Part shown: positions 15,807-24,245 of the stretch, in pieces
Numbering within the stretch: the first letter of the stretch is position 1
How the letters are laid out: every line of letters starts with the position of its first letter
Source: Cryobacterium zongtaii
Lineage (GTDB): Bacteria; Actinomycetota; Actinomycetes; Actinomycetales; Microbacteriaceae
DNA: 64,000 nt
Assembly (NCBI RefSeq): GCF_002909375.1
Contig: NZ_PPXD01000030.1
Span: forward strand, 1-64,000
Direction: 5' to 3'
Position numbers and translations under genes: made by a program
Notes under the pieces: model-generated
The model's input: only the letters and a program-made list of their open reading frames with translations
The model's database searches: none
Told to the model about the DNA's origin: nothing

Positions 15807-16748
15807 TCAGCGACGGCCGAGCCTGGCGGGAACGGGCAGCCGCACGACCAGGGCGCCAGGATCAACACTGAACCGACCGGCACGGGTCTCGCCGACGGGG
15901 TCACCGTCGATCTCGGCGAGCACCGGGCGGTCGAGCTGAAACCCGAAGTCGCGACCCGACCATTGGCGCAGCGATGCGGCCCCGTTGCGGATCCGCGCGG
16001 CGACCTCGACCGCCACGCCCAGCCAACCGGCAACGACGTTGGGCCGCAGCACCACCAGGTCCAGTCGTTCATCGTCGACCTTCGCGCCGGTGGCGAGTTC
16101 GATGTTGGCCACCACCGAGCTGCAGTTGCAGGCCAACACCATGAGGCACTCGTGGCTCGTGTGCTCCTCACCGTCGACAGACAGGGTCACCCCGAATCCC
16201 TCGCGGAACATCGTCGCTCCACCGGCGACGACATAGGCACCCCAGCCCACCTTCTTCTTGAGGCCATCATCGGTCTGCGCCATGATGTCGGCGTCCAGGC
16301 CGACTCCGCCCATGACGACGAACACCCGTTCTTCGCCATCGTCGAAGGTAGCCAGTCCCACGTCGATGGCGTGGTTCTGCCCCAGGAACGCGATCTCCAG
16401 GGCGTCATCGAGAGAATCGACCGGGATGCCCAGGTTGCGGGCGAGCAGGTTTCCCGTGCCGCTGGGGAGCAGACCGCACGGCACCGAGGTGCCGCGCAGC
16501 ACGCCCGCTGCCGCCCGCACCGTGCCGTCGCCGCCCATGATGCAGACGAGGTCCGGGGCAAGCGCCAGTGCCGACCGGGCCGCGGCGACGCCCGAATCAT
16601 CCCTGTTCGTCTCGAACCACAGGGGGTCATCCCAGCCGAGGCGGCTCGCGGCGGCGCCAACCCGAGCCTTCGTTTCCTCAAGATCCGGGAACTTGCTCGG
16701 ATTGATGACGACGGCGACGGACGGGGTTCGACTTCGCGAGGCATCCAT
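15807..16748 (-). CDS. Diacylglycerol/lipid kinase family protein (DagK/YegS type)
   Basis: This 313-residue protein has the DAGK catalytic signature VCIMGGDGTVRAAAGVL and LLPSGTGNLLARNLGIP near residues 70-110, with the C-terminal beta-sandwich holding EIDGDPVGETRAG. Family members phosphorylate diacylglycerol or other lipids with ATP at the membrane. A close paralogue lies at 35.2 kb. TATAGT ends 6 bases before the ATG, so it should be leaderless. Confidence 0.9.
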   Translation of the reverse strand: MDASRSRTPSVAVVINPSKFPDLEETKARVGAAASRLGWDDPLWFETNRDDSGVAAARSALALAPDLVCIMGGDGTVRAAAGVLRGTSVPCGLLPSGTGNLLARNLGIPVDSLDDALEIAFLGQNHAIDVGLATFDDGEERVFVVMGGVGLDADIMAQTDDGLKKKVGWGAYVVAGGATMFREGFGVTLSVDGEEHTSHECLMVLACNCSSVVANIELATGAKVDDERLDLVVLRPNVVAGWLGVAVEVAARIRNGAASLRQWSGRDFGFQLDRPVLAEIDGDPVGETRAGRFSVDPGALVVRLPVPARLGRR

Positions 16749-16877
16749 ACGCGCACTATAGAACGGTCCGGCCGCACGGGCGGCAATGCGCGATCGACCG
16801 GGCTAGGCTGCCGGGGACGCCGCGCCGATCCCATATTGTTGAACACGGGATGCCCGGGGGCACGGTGAGGAGGCAAC

Positions 16878-17324
16878 ATGGTCGATCGTGCAATAGCCGT
16901 CGGCGCGTGGGAGTCGCTGTTTCGCGCCCAGGTCGCCATCATGCGCAGCCTGGCCGAGGACTTCCCGTCCCGCGAGATCTCCTTCAACGAGTACGACGTG
17001 ATGTTCAATCTGTCCCGCCAGCCCGAACGCAGCATCCGGTTGCGGGAGTTGAACAAGCATGTGTTGCTCACCCAGCCCAGCGTGAGCCGGCTGGTGGACC
17101 GCCTGGCGTCCAGGGGCTACGTGCTCAAGCACGCCGACCCCGACGACGGTCGCGGCGCCATCGTGCAGCTGACGGATGCCGGCTTCGCGCTCTTTCGGCG
17201 GGTGGCGCTGGACCACATGGGCTCGATCAGCACGCGGGTGGGCGACAGCCTGAGCGACGATGAACTCCTGCAGCTCACCGCCCTGTGCGACCGGCTACGG
17301 CTGGGACCGGACCAGCCGGTCTGA
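16878..17324 (+). CDS. MarR-family transcriptional regulator
   Basis: This 148-residue winged-helix protein has IRLRELNKHVLLTQPSVSRL as the recognition region and KHADPDDGRGAIVQLTDAG as the wing, both typical of MarR. An AGGAGG ribosome site sits 5 bases before the ATG. It stands alone, with a lipid kinase gene divergent upstream and DUF1918 downstream, so the target cannot be named. Confidence 0.9.
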   Translation: MVDRAIAVGAWESLFRAQVAIMRSLAEDFPSREISFNEYDVMFNLSRQPERSIRLRELNKHVLLTQPSVSRLVDRLASRGYVLKHADPDDGRGAIVQLTDAGFALFRRVALDHMGSISTRVGDSLSDDELLQLTALCDRLRLGPDQPV

Positions 17325-17450
17325 GCCGCCGCGGGTGGCGGCGAGGTAAGGGCCCTACCCCTCACCTCGCCGTGGCACTCCCTTGCAGGACTGCCATCTC
17401 GGCCAGACGACCCGAACGCTGCCTGACTGAGAATCCGTGTGGCGCGTTGG

Positions 17451-17477
17451 ACAAAACTAAGGTTAGCTCAGTTTTGT
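17451..17477. promoter_or_regulatory. Inverted repeat ACAAAACT/AGTTTTGT upstream of DUF1918
   Basis: An exact 8-bp inverted repeat (17451-17458 and 17470-17477) with an 11-base centre containing GGTTAG stands out as AT-rich in a GC-rich gap. It could be an operator for the DUF1918 gene or for the neighbouring MarR protein; no T-run follows, so it is not an obvious terminator. Confidence 0.4.
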
Positions 17478-17569
17478 GCCCGCTGCGGCGCTGCGGGAAT
17501 CTCGCCGAGCGCCACCGCCCCTGTGCAGGCGGAGGCCGCGAGCGTAATCTCCCCGACAGGAGGTGCGTT

Positions 17570-17755
17570 ATGCGCGCAGCAGAGAACGACCGGATCATCA
17601 TCCGCGGCAAAACCGATTCAACGCCTGACCGGCACGGCACCATTCGCGAGGTCCGCGGCCCCGAGGGCGAGCCGCCCTACCTGGTCTCCTTCGACGACGG
17701 TCACGAGACCCTGGTCTTCCCCGGCACCGACTTCGTGGTCGAGCACGCCCGCTGA
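17570..17755 (+). CDS. DUF1918-domain protein
   Basis: This 61-residue protein is one small SH3-like barrel (GTIREVRGPEGEPPYLVSF, then HETLVFPGTDFVVE), the DUF1918 family found in actinobacteria. Its function is unknown. The start is ATG 17570 with an ACAGGAGG ribosome site. It is followed by the palindromic repeat element. Confidence 0.88.
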   Translation: MRAAENDRIIIRGKTDSTPDRHGTIREVRGPEGEPPYLVSFDDGHETLVFPGTDFVVEHAR

Positions 17756-17762
17756 CCGGCGC

Positions 17763-17835
17763 AACCGTTGCCGCAGCGGACAACTGCGCCCGGCGTACCG
17801 GGCGCAGTTGTCCGCACGGGCACCAGTTGCCGGCG
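17763..17835. repeat. Dispersed palindromic element, copy 1
   Basis: An 18-bp perfect stem (17776-17793 with 17798-17815) closes on the loop CGTA. It is flanked by GTTGCC on the left and CAGTTGCC on the right. The 40-nt core matches the element at 50894-50933 at about 34 of 40 positions. There is no T-run. It lies between DUF1918 and the NUDIX promoter. Confidence 0.75.
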
Positions 17836-17848
17836 GCTACCCTCAGGT

Positions 17849-18469
17849 ATGCCCGATCCCGACCTCCGCTCCCCCGCCACCGATCCGGCCGGCGGACCCG
17901 TCGCCGCGCGCGCTGACGATCTGATCGACCGGCTTCGGGCCTGGATGCCGCTCGCACCCGGGCAGGCCGTGCTGCGGGACGAGTACCTCGGGTTCGTCCT
18001 CGGCTCGCCCGAGGCAGCGCTGGAACGCCACGGCGGCCCCGAACACGTCACCGGGAGCTGCTTCGTCTTCACCCCCGACCTGGCGCAGGTGCTGCTGTGC
18101 TTTCACAAGAAGGGCCGGTTCTGGGTGCAATTGGGCGGTCACGTCGAGGCGGCCGACGGCTCCGTTGTCGACACCGCCCTCAGGGAAGCCCGCGAGGAAT
18201 GCGGAATCGACGACCTCGATCCGGTCGGCGGCGGCATCCTGGATCTGGACCGGCACAACCTCGGTGACGGCTTCAGCTGCCGTACGCACTGGGACGTGGG
18301 CTTTGCGGCGATCGCCAGACCGGAGGCCGCCCCGGTGGCGAGCGACGAAAGCGACGATGTCGCGTGGTGGCCGGTGGATGCGCTGCCGCAGAACGTTCCC
18401 CCGCAGTTCGCGCTCCGCCTGGCCGGTGTGCTCGCCGAGCTCGGCCACCGGCAGCGGGCGACGCACTAA
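17849..18469 (+). CDS. NUDIX hydrolase
   Basis: The Nudix box in this 206-residue protein is complete: G-x5-E read as GGHVEAADG, followed by ALREAREECGI, with the REAREE metal-binding glutamates, near residues 98-120. It hydrolyses a nucleoside-diphosphate-linked substrate; which one is unknown. I start it at ATG 17849 because TACCCT ends 5 bases upstream (leaderless) and the earlier frame runs through the palindromic repeat. Confidence 0.9.
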   Translation: MPDPDLRSPATDPAGGPVAARADDLIDRLRAWMPLAPGQAVLRDEYLGFVLGSPEAALERHGGPEHVTGSCFVFTPDLAQVLLCFHKKGRFWVQLGGHVEAADGSVVDTALREAREECGIDDLDPVGGGILDLDRHNLGDGFSCRTHWDVGFAAIARPEAAPVASDESDDVAWWPVDALPQNVPPQFALRLAGVLAELGHRQRATH

Positions 18470-18487
18470 GCGCCGACCGGGTGGGGG

Positions 18488-19414
18488 TCAGCCGAAGGCG
18501 TGGAGGCCGAGGTCGACGCTGAGCCGATCGCTCACGAGACGCCCGCGCACACTGGTGCCCTGCGCGTCCAGCGGCGGGCTGACCACGGCGGCGCCGAGCC
18601 GGCCGGGTGCTGCCAGCACGATGGCGCCGGAGACGCTCGACTTCGCCGGAATCCCGACACTCTGCATCCACCGGCCCGACCCGTCGTAGACCCCGCAGGT
18701 GGCCATCACCGACACGACGTCGCGGGCGATCCCGGCCGGCACCACCCGCTCGCCGGTAACGGGGTTCACGCCTCGGCAGGCCAAGGTTGCGCCCATCACC
18801 GCGAGGGCCCGGGCGTCGACGAGCACGGCGCAGGCCCTGGCGTACACTTCCACGGCGTCGTCGGCGCTGACCCGCAGGGTGCCCTCCGACCGCATCAGGT
18901 GCGCCAGAGCGTGGTTGCGGTCGCCGAGTAGGTGTTCGGTGCGGGCGATGCCCTCGTCCACCTCGAGCGGGCGCCCGGCGAAAGCCGACAGGCCCCGCAG
19001 GATGCGGTCGTTCCGGGCGGCGACGTCGTCACCGTCGACGAGGGCGGCGGTGAGCAGCGCCCCGGCGTTGACCATGGGATTCGGTGGGCGGCCGGTGCCG
19101 CTTTCGAGCTTGATGGCGTCGAAGGCCTCACCGGTCGGTTCGATGCCGATGCGATCAAACGCTTCGCCGTGGGTGTCCAGCAGGGCCAGGGCGAAGAGGA
19201 AGGGCTTCACGGCCGACTGCACACTGAAGAGCACGTCGGCCTGCGCACTGCTCCGCACGGTGCCGTCCGGCAGCACGAGCGCGATTCCGCACAACCCCGG
19301 GTCGGCGTCGGCCAACTGAGGGATGCTGTCATCGACCGCTCCCCCGGCTTCGGAGACCACCCGGTCACGGAGCGAATCGAGGTCGTATGTGCGAGGGTCC
19401 GAGGAGCGGCTCAT
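18488..19414 (-). CDS. glsA: Glutaminase (serine-dependent, GlsA family)
   Basis: This 308-residue enzyme converts glutamine to glutamate and ammonia. It has the beta-lactamase-like S-x-x-K pair in SVQSAVKPF (Ser67, Lys70) and the NPMVNAGALL segment, both hallmarks of GlsA. Length matches the family. ATG 19414 is preferred to an adjacent TTG because CAGGAT ends 6 bases upstream (leaderless). Confidence 0.93.
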   Translation of the reverse strand: MSRSSDPRTYDLDSLRDRVVSEAGGAVDDSIPQLADADPGLCGIALVLPDGTVRSSAQADVLFSVQSAVKPFLFALALLDTHGEAFDRIGIEPTGEAFDAIKLESGTGRPPNPMVNAGALLTAALVDGDDVAARNDRILRGLSAFAGRPLEVDEGIARTEHLLGDRNHALAHLMRSEGTLRVSADDAVEVYARACAVLVDARALAVMGATLACRGVNPVTGERVVPAGIARDVVSVMATCGVYDGSGRWMQSVGIPAKSSVSGAIVLAAPGRLGAAVVSPPLDAQGTSVRGRLVSDRLSVDLGLHAFG

Positions 19415-19443
19415 CAACCCATCCTGTCACGGCCGGAAACGAC

Positions 19444-19473
19444 GAAAGCGGCCCACCGAAGTGAACCGCTTTC
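19444..19473 (-). terminator. Hairpin downstream of tRNA-Arg
   Basis: GAAAGCGG (19444-19451) pairs with CCGCTTTC (19466-19473), just past the 3' end of the tRNA on the minus strand. It probably ends the tRNA transcript. Confidence 0.6.
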
Positions 19474-19479
19474 AATCTG

Positions 19480-19552
19480 TGCGCCCGAAGGGATTCGAAC
19501 CCCCAACCTTCTGATCCGTAGTCAGATGCTCTATCCGTTGAGCTACGGGCGC
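19480..19552 (-). tRNA. tRNA-Arg(ACG)
   Basis: This 73-nt cloverleaf has acceptor GCGCCCG paired with CGGGCGC, D-arm TAGCTCAACGGATAGAGC, anticodon loop CTACGGA with anticodon ACG, and T-arm GGGTTCGAATCCC. CCA is not encoded. A34 is the substrate of TadA, which is also encoded in this window. Confidence 0.97.
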
Positions 19553-19604
19553 AGTGATGAATTCGGGACCGAAACCCTCGAAGACAACTTAGAAACTATA
19601 ACAG

Positions 19605-20012
19605 CTATTTTGAGCCCTCTGGTGCGCCTGGGGCCCTCCAGCGGTCCAATTGCGCCAGTTGGCGCTTCAGGGCGACCTGTCGATACGAGGTCTCCACCAG
19701 TTCCGCCAACTCCACCCAGTCGGCCCGGGGTGTGTCGAAGTCGATGGCGAGCCAGCCGGCCGGGCCGAAATAGGGCGGGATGAAGAAGCGCGCGTCCTGC
19801 ACGAGGGCCCGCCGCTCCTCGGGGTCGGGCTTGAAGACCATGCTGTGCGGCCGGTCCATGCTCGCACCGACGGTGACGAAGATCTTCTTGCCGGCACGGA
19901 AGGTGGGCCGCCCCCAGGCGAGCACCTCGACGGCCTCGGGGAAGGCCAGGCACAGGGCGCGCAGGCGCTCCAACGCGGCATCCGGTCCGTCGAAGAGCAG
20001 CGGATGCTCCAT
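19605..20012 (-). CDS. MmcQ/YjbR-family protein
   Basis: This 135-residue protein is of the CyaY-like YjbR fold: FPEAVEVLAWGRPTFRAGKK and RFFIPPYFGPAGWLAIDF are the family's conserved blocks. It may bind DNA, but the role is unknown. It begins 2 bases after the MFS transporter stop and is thus the last gene of a deaminase-MFS-YjbR operon. Confidence 0.85.
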   Translation of the reverse strand: MEHPLLFDGPDAALERLRALCLAFPEAVEVLAWGRPTFRAGKKIFVTVGASMDRPHSMVFKPDPEERRALVQDARFFIPPYFGPAGWLAIDFDTPRADWVELAELVETSYRQVALKRQLAQLDRWRAPGAPEGSK

Positions 20013-20014
20013 GA

Positions 20015-21418
20015 CTACCCGGGCTCCCCGACAGCCGCGACCGGCGCATCCGTTGTGGGCACGGCCGTGCGGATACCCAGCCAGGAAACGATGCCGCCCG
20101 CGAACATCAACGCGGCCACCAGCACCATCGCGCGCTGGAAGCCGGCGACATCCAGCGCAGACCCGACGATGGTGCCGGTCAGGGCGATCGCGACGAGGCC
20201 GGCGACACGGGCAACGGCGTTGTTGATCGCCGAGCCGATGCCCGCCTGGCCGGAGTGGATGGAGCCGAGCACGGCCGAGGTGAGCGGCGCCACCGTGATC
20301 GCCAGGCCGAGTCCCACCAGCACGATTCCCGGCAGCACCTGCAGGGCGAAGTTGACCGGCGGTACCGCCGTGGTCACCAGCAGGAAGCCGGCACCGGCCA
20401 CGAACGGGCCGATCGTCATGAACAGCCGCGGCCCGTATTTACCGGCCAAGGTGCCGAAGAGGGTGGCGAAGAGCAGCATCATCACGGTGGCCGGGATGCC
20501 GGCGAGCCCTGCGAGGGTGGCGGAGAAACCGCCGACCTCCTGGAGGTAGAGGGCGAAGAGGAAGAAGCCCAGGTTAAGCGCGGCGTAGATCCCGACGGTG
20601 GCGATGTTGCCCACGGCGAAGTTGCGCACCCTGAAGAGGCCCAGCGGCATCATCGGCTGCGGGGCCCGCGCCTCCCACCAGAGGAAGGCCGCGAACGCGA
20701 TCAGGCCGATGGCCATCGGGAGGTAGACGACCGGGCTGCCCCAGCCGAACCGGCCCTGTTCGATCAGGGCGAAGACCGGCCCGCCCAACCCCACGACGGC
20801 CAGGCAGGCGCCGAGCACGTCGACGCGGGCGCCTACGGCAGGCCGGGTCGGTTCCTGAACGCGCCGCAGCAGGAACATCGTGACGGCGATCGGAATGACG
20901 TTGATGAAGAAGACCAGCCGCCAACTCACCGCATCCACCAGGATGCCGCCGAGCAACGGGCCGGCGATGCCGGCGACCCCGGTCCAGCCGGTCCAGGCGC
21001 CGATGGCCTTGCCCTGCGCGACACCGCGGAAGGTGGAGGTGATCAGGGCCAGCGAACTGGGAACCAGCAGCGCCGCCGCCACCCCCTGAAGCAGTCGGGC
21101 GATAACGAGGAGGACTCCGGTGGGCGCCAATCCGCAGGCCAGGGAGGTGATCCCGAACCAGATCAGGCCCGCGCGCAGCACCCGCACCCGGCCGAAGGTG
21201 TCGGAGAGCGACCCGGCCACCAGGATCAGCGCGCCCAGGCTGAGCAGGTAACCGTCGACCACCCACTGCTGCAGCGGCAGGCCGCCGCCGAGTTCCCTGG
21301 AGATGGCCGGCAGCGCGACGTTGATGATCGAGCCGTCCAGGAACGCCACGAATGACGACAGGATGGCCACAATCAGAATGCGCCGTTGGCTGGAGGTCAC
21401 CCGATCAGTCAACACCAC
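20015..21418 (-). CDS. MFS drug exporter, DHA2 (14-helix) type
   Basis: This 467-residue transporter starts RILIVAILSSFVAFLDGSII with the D-G-S-I-I motif of the EmrB/QacA group. It has motif C-like GWTGVAGIAGPLLGGILVDA and LGRVRVLRAG-type loops, and about 14 hydrophobic helices. It would export toxic organic compounds by proton antiport. The start is uncertain: GTG 21418, GTG 21415 or TTG 21412 all overlap the stop of the deaminase gene, arguing for translational coupling. The much longer open frame upstream is antisense or shadow sequence. Confidence 0.88.
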   Translation of the reverse strand: MVLTDRVTSSQRRILIVAILSSFVAFLDGSIINVALPAISRELGGGLPLQQWVVDGYLLSLGALILVAGSLSDTFGRVRVLRAGLIWFGITSLACGLAPTGVLLVIARLLQGVAAALLVPSSLALITSTFRGVAQGKAIGAWTGWTGVAGIAGPLLGGILVDAVSWRLVFFINVIPIAVTMFLLRRVQEPTRPAVGARVDVLGACLAVVGLGGPVFALIEQGRFGWGSPVVYLPMAIGLIAFAAFLWWEARAPQPMMPLGLFRVRNFAVGNIATVGIYAALNLGFFLFALYLQEVGGFSATLAGLAGIPATVMMLLFATLFGTLAGKYGPRLFMTIGPFVAGAGFLLVTTAVPPVNFALQVLPGIVLVGLGLAITVAPLTSAVLGSIHSGQAGIGSAINNAVARVAGLVAIALTGTIVGSALDVAGFQRAMVLVAALMFAGGIVSWLGIRTAVPTTDAPVAAVGEPG

Positions 21419-21992
21419 CGCGCGCGTTGTACACCAGCACATCCGCCGCGCCGTACTCCCGGAACACCCGTAGCGCCTCGTCGCGGCCGATGTCCTGCAC
21501 CACGGTGATGCCCCGGGCCTCGAATTGCTCCGCCCAGTCCTCACGCATCGGGCCCTCATCGAAGCCGGTCAGAGTTTCCAGCTCGGCGCCGGACCCGGCC
21601 ACGACCAGTCGGCGCACCCCCGACCACATCGTTGCGCCGTAACACATCACGCAGGGGCGCCAGTTGACCACGAGTTCCAGGGGACGGGCCGGATCGGCGC
21701 CAAGGTCCCAGGAGCCTGTCGCACGTTGCGCCAGCCCGAGGGCCACGACCTCGGCATGAGCTCCGGCCACGCCGGTGGACAGCACCACGTTCACTCCAAC
21801 CGACACGAGCTCGCCCGTACCGGCATCGACGACGATGGCGGCAAACGGTCCGCCGTTGCCCTCCCGGTAGTTCCGTGCGGCGAGCGAATTCACCAGGGCC
21901 ATCCGCCCGTCCAGGGTCGGCAGCGTCTGCGGGAGTCCGGGCATCAGCTCGGTCAACCATGACGGCAGTGCCAGGGTGAATGTGGTTTCCAT
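21405..21992 (-). CDS. Zinc-dependent nucleoside/base deaminase
   Basis: This 195-residue member of the cytidine-deaminase-like fold has zinc motifs AGAHAEVVALG and NWRPCVMCYGATMWSG. The extra C-terminal half and the W-R-P-C-V-M-C context resemble guanine deaminases and related enzymes rather than TadA. The substrate is unproven. A GAAGG ribosome site lies 5 bases before the ATG. It is first in an operon with the DHA2 exporter and the YjbR gene. Confidence 0.85.
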   Translation of the reverse strand: METTFTLALPSWLTELMPGLPQTLPTLDGRMALVNSLAARNYREGNGGPFAAIVVDAGTGELVSVGVNVVLSTGVAGAHAEVVALGLAQRATGSWDLGADPARPLELVVNWRPCVMCYGATMWSGVRRLVVAGSGAELETLTGFDEGPMREDWAEQFEARGITVVQDIGRDEALRVFREYGAADVLVYNARGGVD

Positions 21993-22227
21993 AGGGACCT
22001 TCCGTCAGAGGCGCCGCACCGCGCGAAGCCGAGACCCCACAGCGTACGAGGCGGATGTTTCCGGCAGGTTATGCCGCCGAGTCCCGCTCTCGGCGTTGTT
22101 TCCACCGACATCTCCACTGCAACCGCCGAACACGGCTGCACCCTGATAACCTCCGGGCACCGCCCTGTTGCACCGATGCGCCATCGTCCTCGTGCGGCCC
22201 GACCACCGACGATCTGGAGCCGACCGC

Positions 22228-23427
22228 ATGAGCGCACCGACCACCATCCGCCCCGTGGTCGGCATCCGTCGTTCCCGGGTGGCGGTGAGCGCCAGCTACG
22301 CCGCGCAGGGCTTCGGTTACGCGGTGGTCGTCACCTCGCTGCCCGACCTGAAGACCCGGTACGGCATCGACGACACCGTGGTGTCGCTCATCGTTCTGCT
22401 GGTCTGCCTCACAGCGGCCGGCGGTTCGCTGCTGGCCGATCGACTCGCGGTGCGCTGGGGCAGCAGGGTGGCCCTGGTGGTGGGACTGCTCCTCGAGGCC
22501 GTGGCCCTGCCGCTGATCGCCTCCCCGGTGGGGCTGCCCGCGTTCATCGCCGCGTTCGCGATCTACGGCGCGGGCCTGGGCATCGTCGATGCCGCCGGCG
22601 CCATGCAGGGCGTGCTGGTGCAGCAGCGCATCGGCGTCTCCGTGATGGCCGGATTCTTCGCCTGGTACACCGGCGCCGCCATCGCCGGCGCCCTGCTCAT
22701 GTCGGCCGTTGCCGGCACCGCGGCCAACGCCGGCATCGCCCTGGTTGCGGGCGCCGTCGTCGCCCTCGCCGTCGCCGTCGTGGGTCTGCGCGGCTTCGAC
22801 CCGCGGCGTACCAAACTTCCACCGGCCCCGAATGCGGCTCCGCACGGCAAGCTGCCTCGCCGCGGCATCGTGTTGTTCGGCACCGTGGTGCTGGCCGCCT
22901 TCGTGGTGGACTCCGCCGTGAGCACTTGGAGCACCGTGTACCTGCACGATGTGCTTCTCACCGGCGCCGCGATCGCTCCGCTCGGCTACGCCGCCTACCA
23001 GGCCGCCATCCTGGTCACCCGCATCGGCGCCGACGTGCTGGTGCGCCGGTTCGGCCGGGTCGTGTTGGCCGCCTGCACCACGGTGCTGGCGATCCTCGGC
23101 TGTCTGGTCGTGGCGACGGTGCCCGTCACCTGGGCCGCCGTGGCCGGCTTCGCCCTGGCCGGGTTCGGGGTCGGTGCCCTGGTGCCGCTGGCATTCAGCG
23201 CGGCGGGCGAGCTGCACGAGGCCCGCAGCGACGAGGTGATCGCCAGGGTCAACCTGTTCAACTACGCCGGGGCGGTGCTCGGCGCCGTGCTGGTGGGTCT
23301 CCTCGCCGACTCCACCGGACTCGCCCAGGCGTTCCTGCTGCCGATGGCGCTGCTCATCCCGGTGCTGTTCCTGGCCCGGCGGTTCGCGCCGCGCCCGGCC
23401 CGCACTTCCGCGCAGAGACCGGGCTAG
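22228..23427 (+). CDS. MFS transporter (12-helix)
   Basis: This 399-residue transporter has hydrophobic helices through the whole length and two pseudo-symmetric halves. The first half has RYGIDDTVVSLIVLLVCLTAAGGSLLADRLAVRWGSR, which is motif A-like at its end. YbjJ-like sugar/drug carriers have similar layouts; the substrate is unknown. ATG 22228 with GGAG 8 bases upstream is chosen; 20 extra codons upstream are possible but less likely. It is transcribed toward the flavodoxin-fold gene. Confidence 0.85.
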   Translation: MSAPTTIRPVVGIRRSRVAVSASYAAQGFGYAVVVTSLPDLKTRYGIDDTVVSLIVLLVCLTAAGGSLLADRLAVRWGSRVALVVGLLLEAVALPLIASPVGLPAFIAAFAIYGAGLGIVDAAGAMQGVLVQQRIGVSVMAGFFAWYTGAAIAGALLMSAVAGTAANAGIALVAGAVVALAVAVVGLRGFDPRRTKLPPAPNAAPHGKLPRRGIVLFGTVVLAAFVVDSAVSTWSTVYLHDVLLTGAAIAPLGYAAYQAAILVTRIGADVLVRRFGRVVLAACTTVLAILGCLVVATVPVTWAAVAGFALAGFGVGALVPLAFSAAGELHEARSDEVIARVNLFNYAGAVLGAVLVGLLADSTGLAQAFLLPMALLIPVLFLARRFAPRPARTSAQRPG

Positions 23428-23459
23428 ACGCTGCCCGGGCCAGGTGCTTGACTGCCCCC

Positions 23460-24188
23460 ATGGTGCACACGCTCAGAAACACGCAGGCCTCGTTCGAATA
23501 TCAGGGCCTGCGCGCCCTGTTCATCAACTGCACCCTCAAGCGGAGCCCGGAGATCAGCAACACCCAGGGCATCATTTCCCTCAGCGCACACCTCATGCGC
23601 GAGCAGGGTGTGCACGTCGAGGTCATCCGCGCCATCGATCACGACATCGCCACCGGCGTCTACCCCGACATGACCGAGCACGGCTGGGCGACGGATGCCT
23701 GGCCGGCCCTGTTCGACAAGGTCGCGGCCGCCGACATCCTCGTGCTCGGCGGGCCCATCTGGCTCGGCGACAACAGCTCGGTCACCAAACGGGTCATCGA
23801 ACGGCTTTACGCGATGTCGTCCGAGTACAACGACAAGGGCCAGTACATCTACTACGGCAAGGTGGGCGGCGCCATCGTCACCGGCAACGAGGACGGCGTG
23901 AAGCACTGCTCGTCCAACATCCTGTACAGCCTGCAGCACATCGGCTACACGATCCCGCCCGCAGCGGATGCCGGCTGGATCGGCGAGATCGGTCCAGGGC
24001 CGAGCTACCTGGATGCGGGCTCCGGCGGCCCTGACAACGAGTTCACCAACCGCAACACCACGTTCATGACCTGGAACCTGATGCACCTGGCCGCGATCCT
24101 CAAGGCCAACCGCGGCATCCCCGCCTACGGCAACCTGCGTCAGGAGTGGGACGCCGGCGAACGCTTCGGGTTCGAACCGAATCCGTAA
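23460..24188 (+). CDS. Flavodoxin-fold NAD(P)H-dependent reductase
   Basis: This protein of about 242 residues has the flavodoxin start LRALFINCTLKRSPEISNTQ (phosphate-binding loop), LVLGGPIWLGDNSSVTKRVI for FMN contacts, and GGAIVTGNEDGVKH. It is of the NAD(P)H-quinone or iron-sulfur flavoprotein type, binding FMN. The substrate is unknown. The start is weakly supported: no ribosome site, only TTGACT 6 bases upstream. It follows the MFS gene by 32 bp. Confidence 0.86.
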   Translation: MVHTLRNTQASFEYQGLRALFINCTLKRSPEISNTQGIISLSAHLMREQGVHVEVIRAIDHDIATGVYPDMTEHGWATDAWPALFDKVAAADILVLGGPIWLGDNSSVTKRVIERLYAMSSEYNDKGQYIYYGKVGGAIVTGNEDGVKHCSSNILYSLQHIGYTIPPAADAGWIGEIGPGPSYLDAGSGGPDNEFTNRNTTFMTWNLMHLAAILKANRGIPAYGNLRQEWDAGERFGFEPNP

Positions 24189-24245
24189 GTACCGCTAGGC
24201 CACGACAGGCCCCGAGCACGCGAACCGGGGCAGGAGGGACACACG

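Noticed and set aside
17456..17475. Iron-dependent regulator (IdeR/DtxR) box
   Set aside because: The left half TAAGGTTAG fits, but the right half does not; the exact ACAAAACT/AGTTTTGT repeat explains the symmetry better.
22071..24188. A 705-codon frame that ends in the flavodoxin-fold gene
   Set aside because: Its first 460 codons are an out-of-frame reading of the MFS gene; only the part from 23460 is a real protein.
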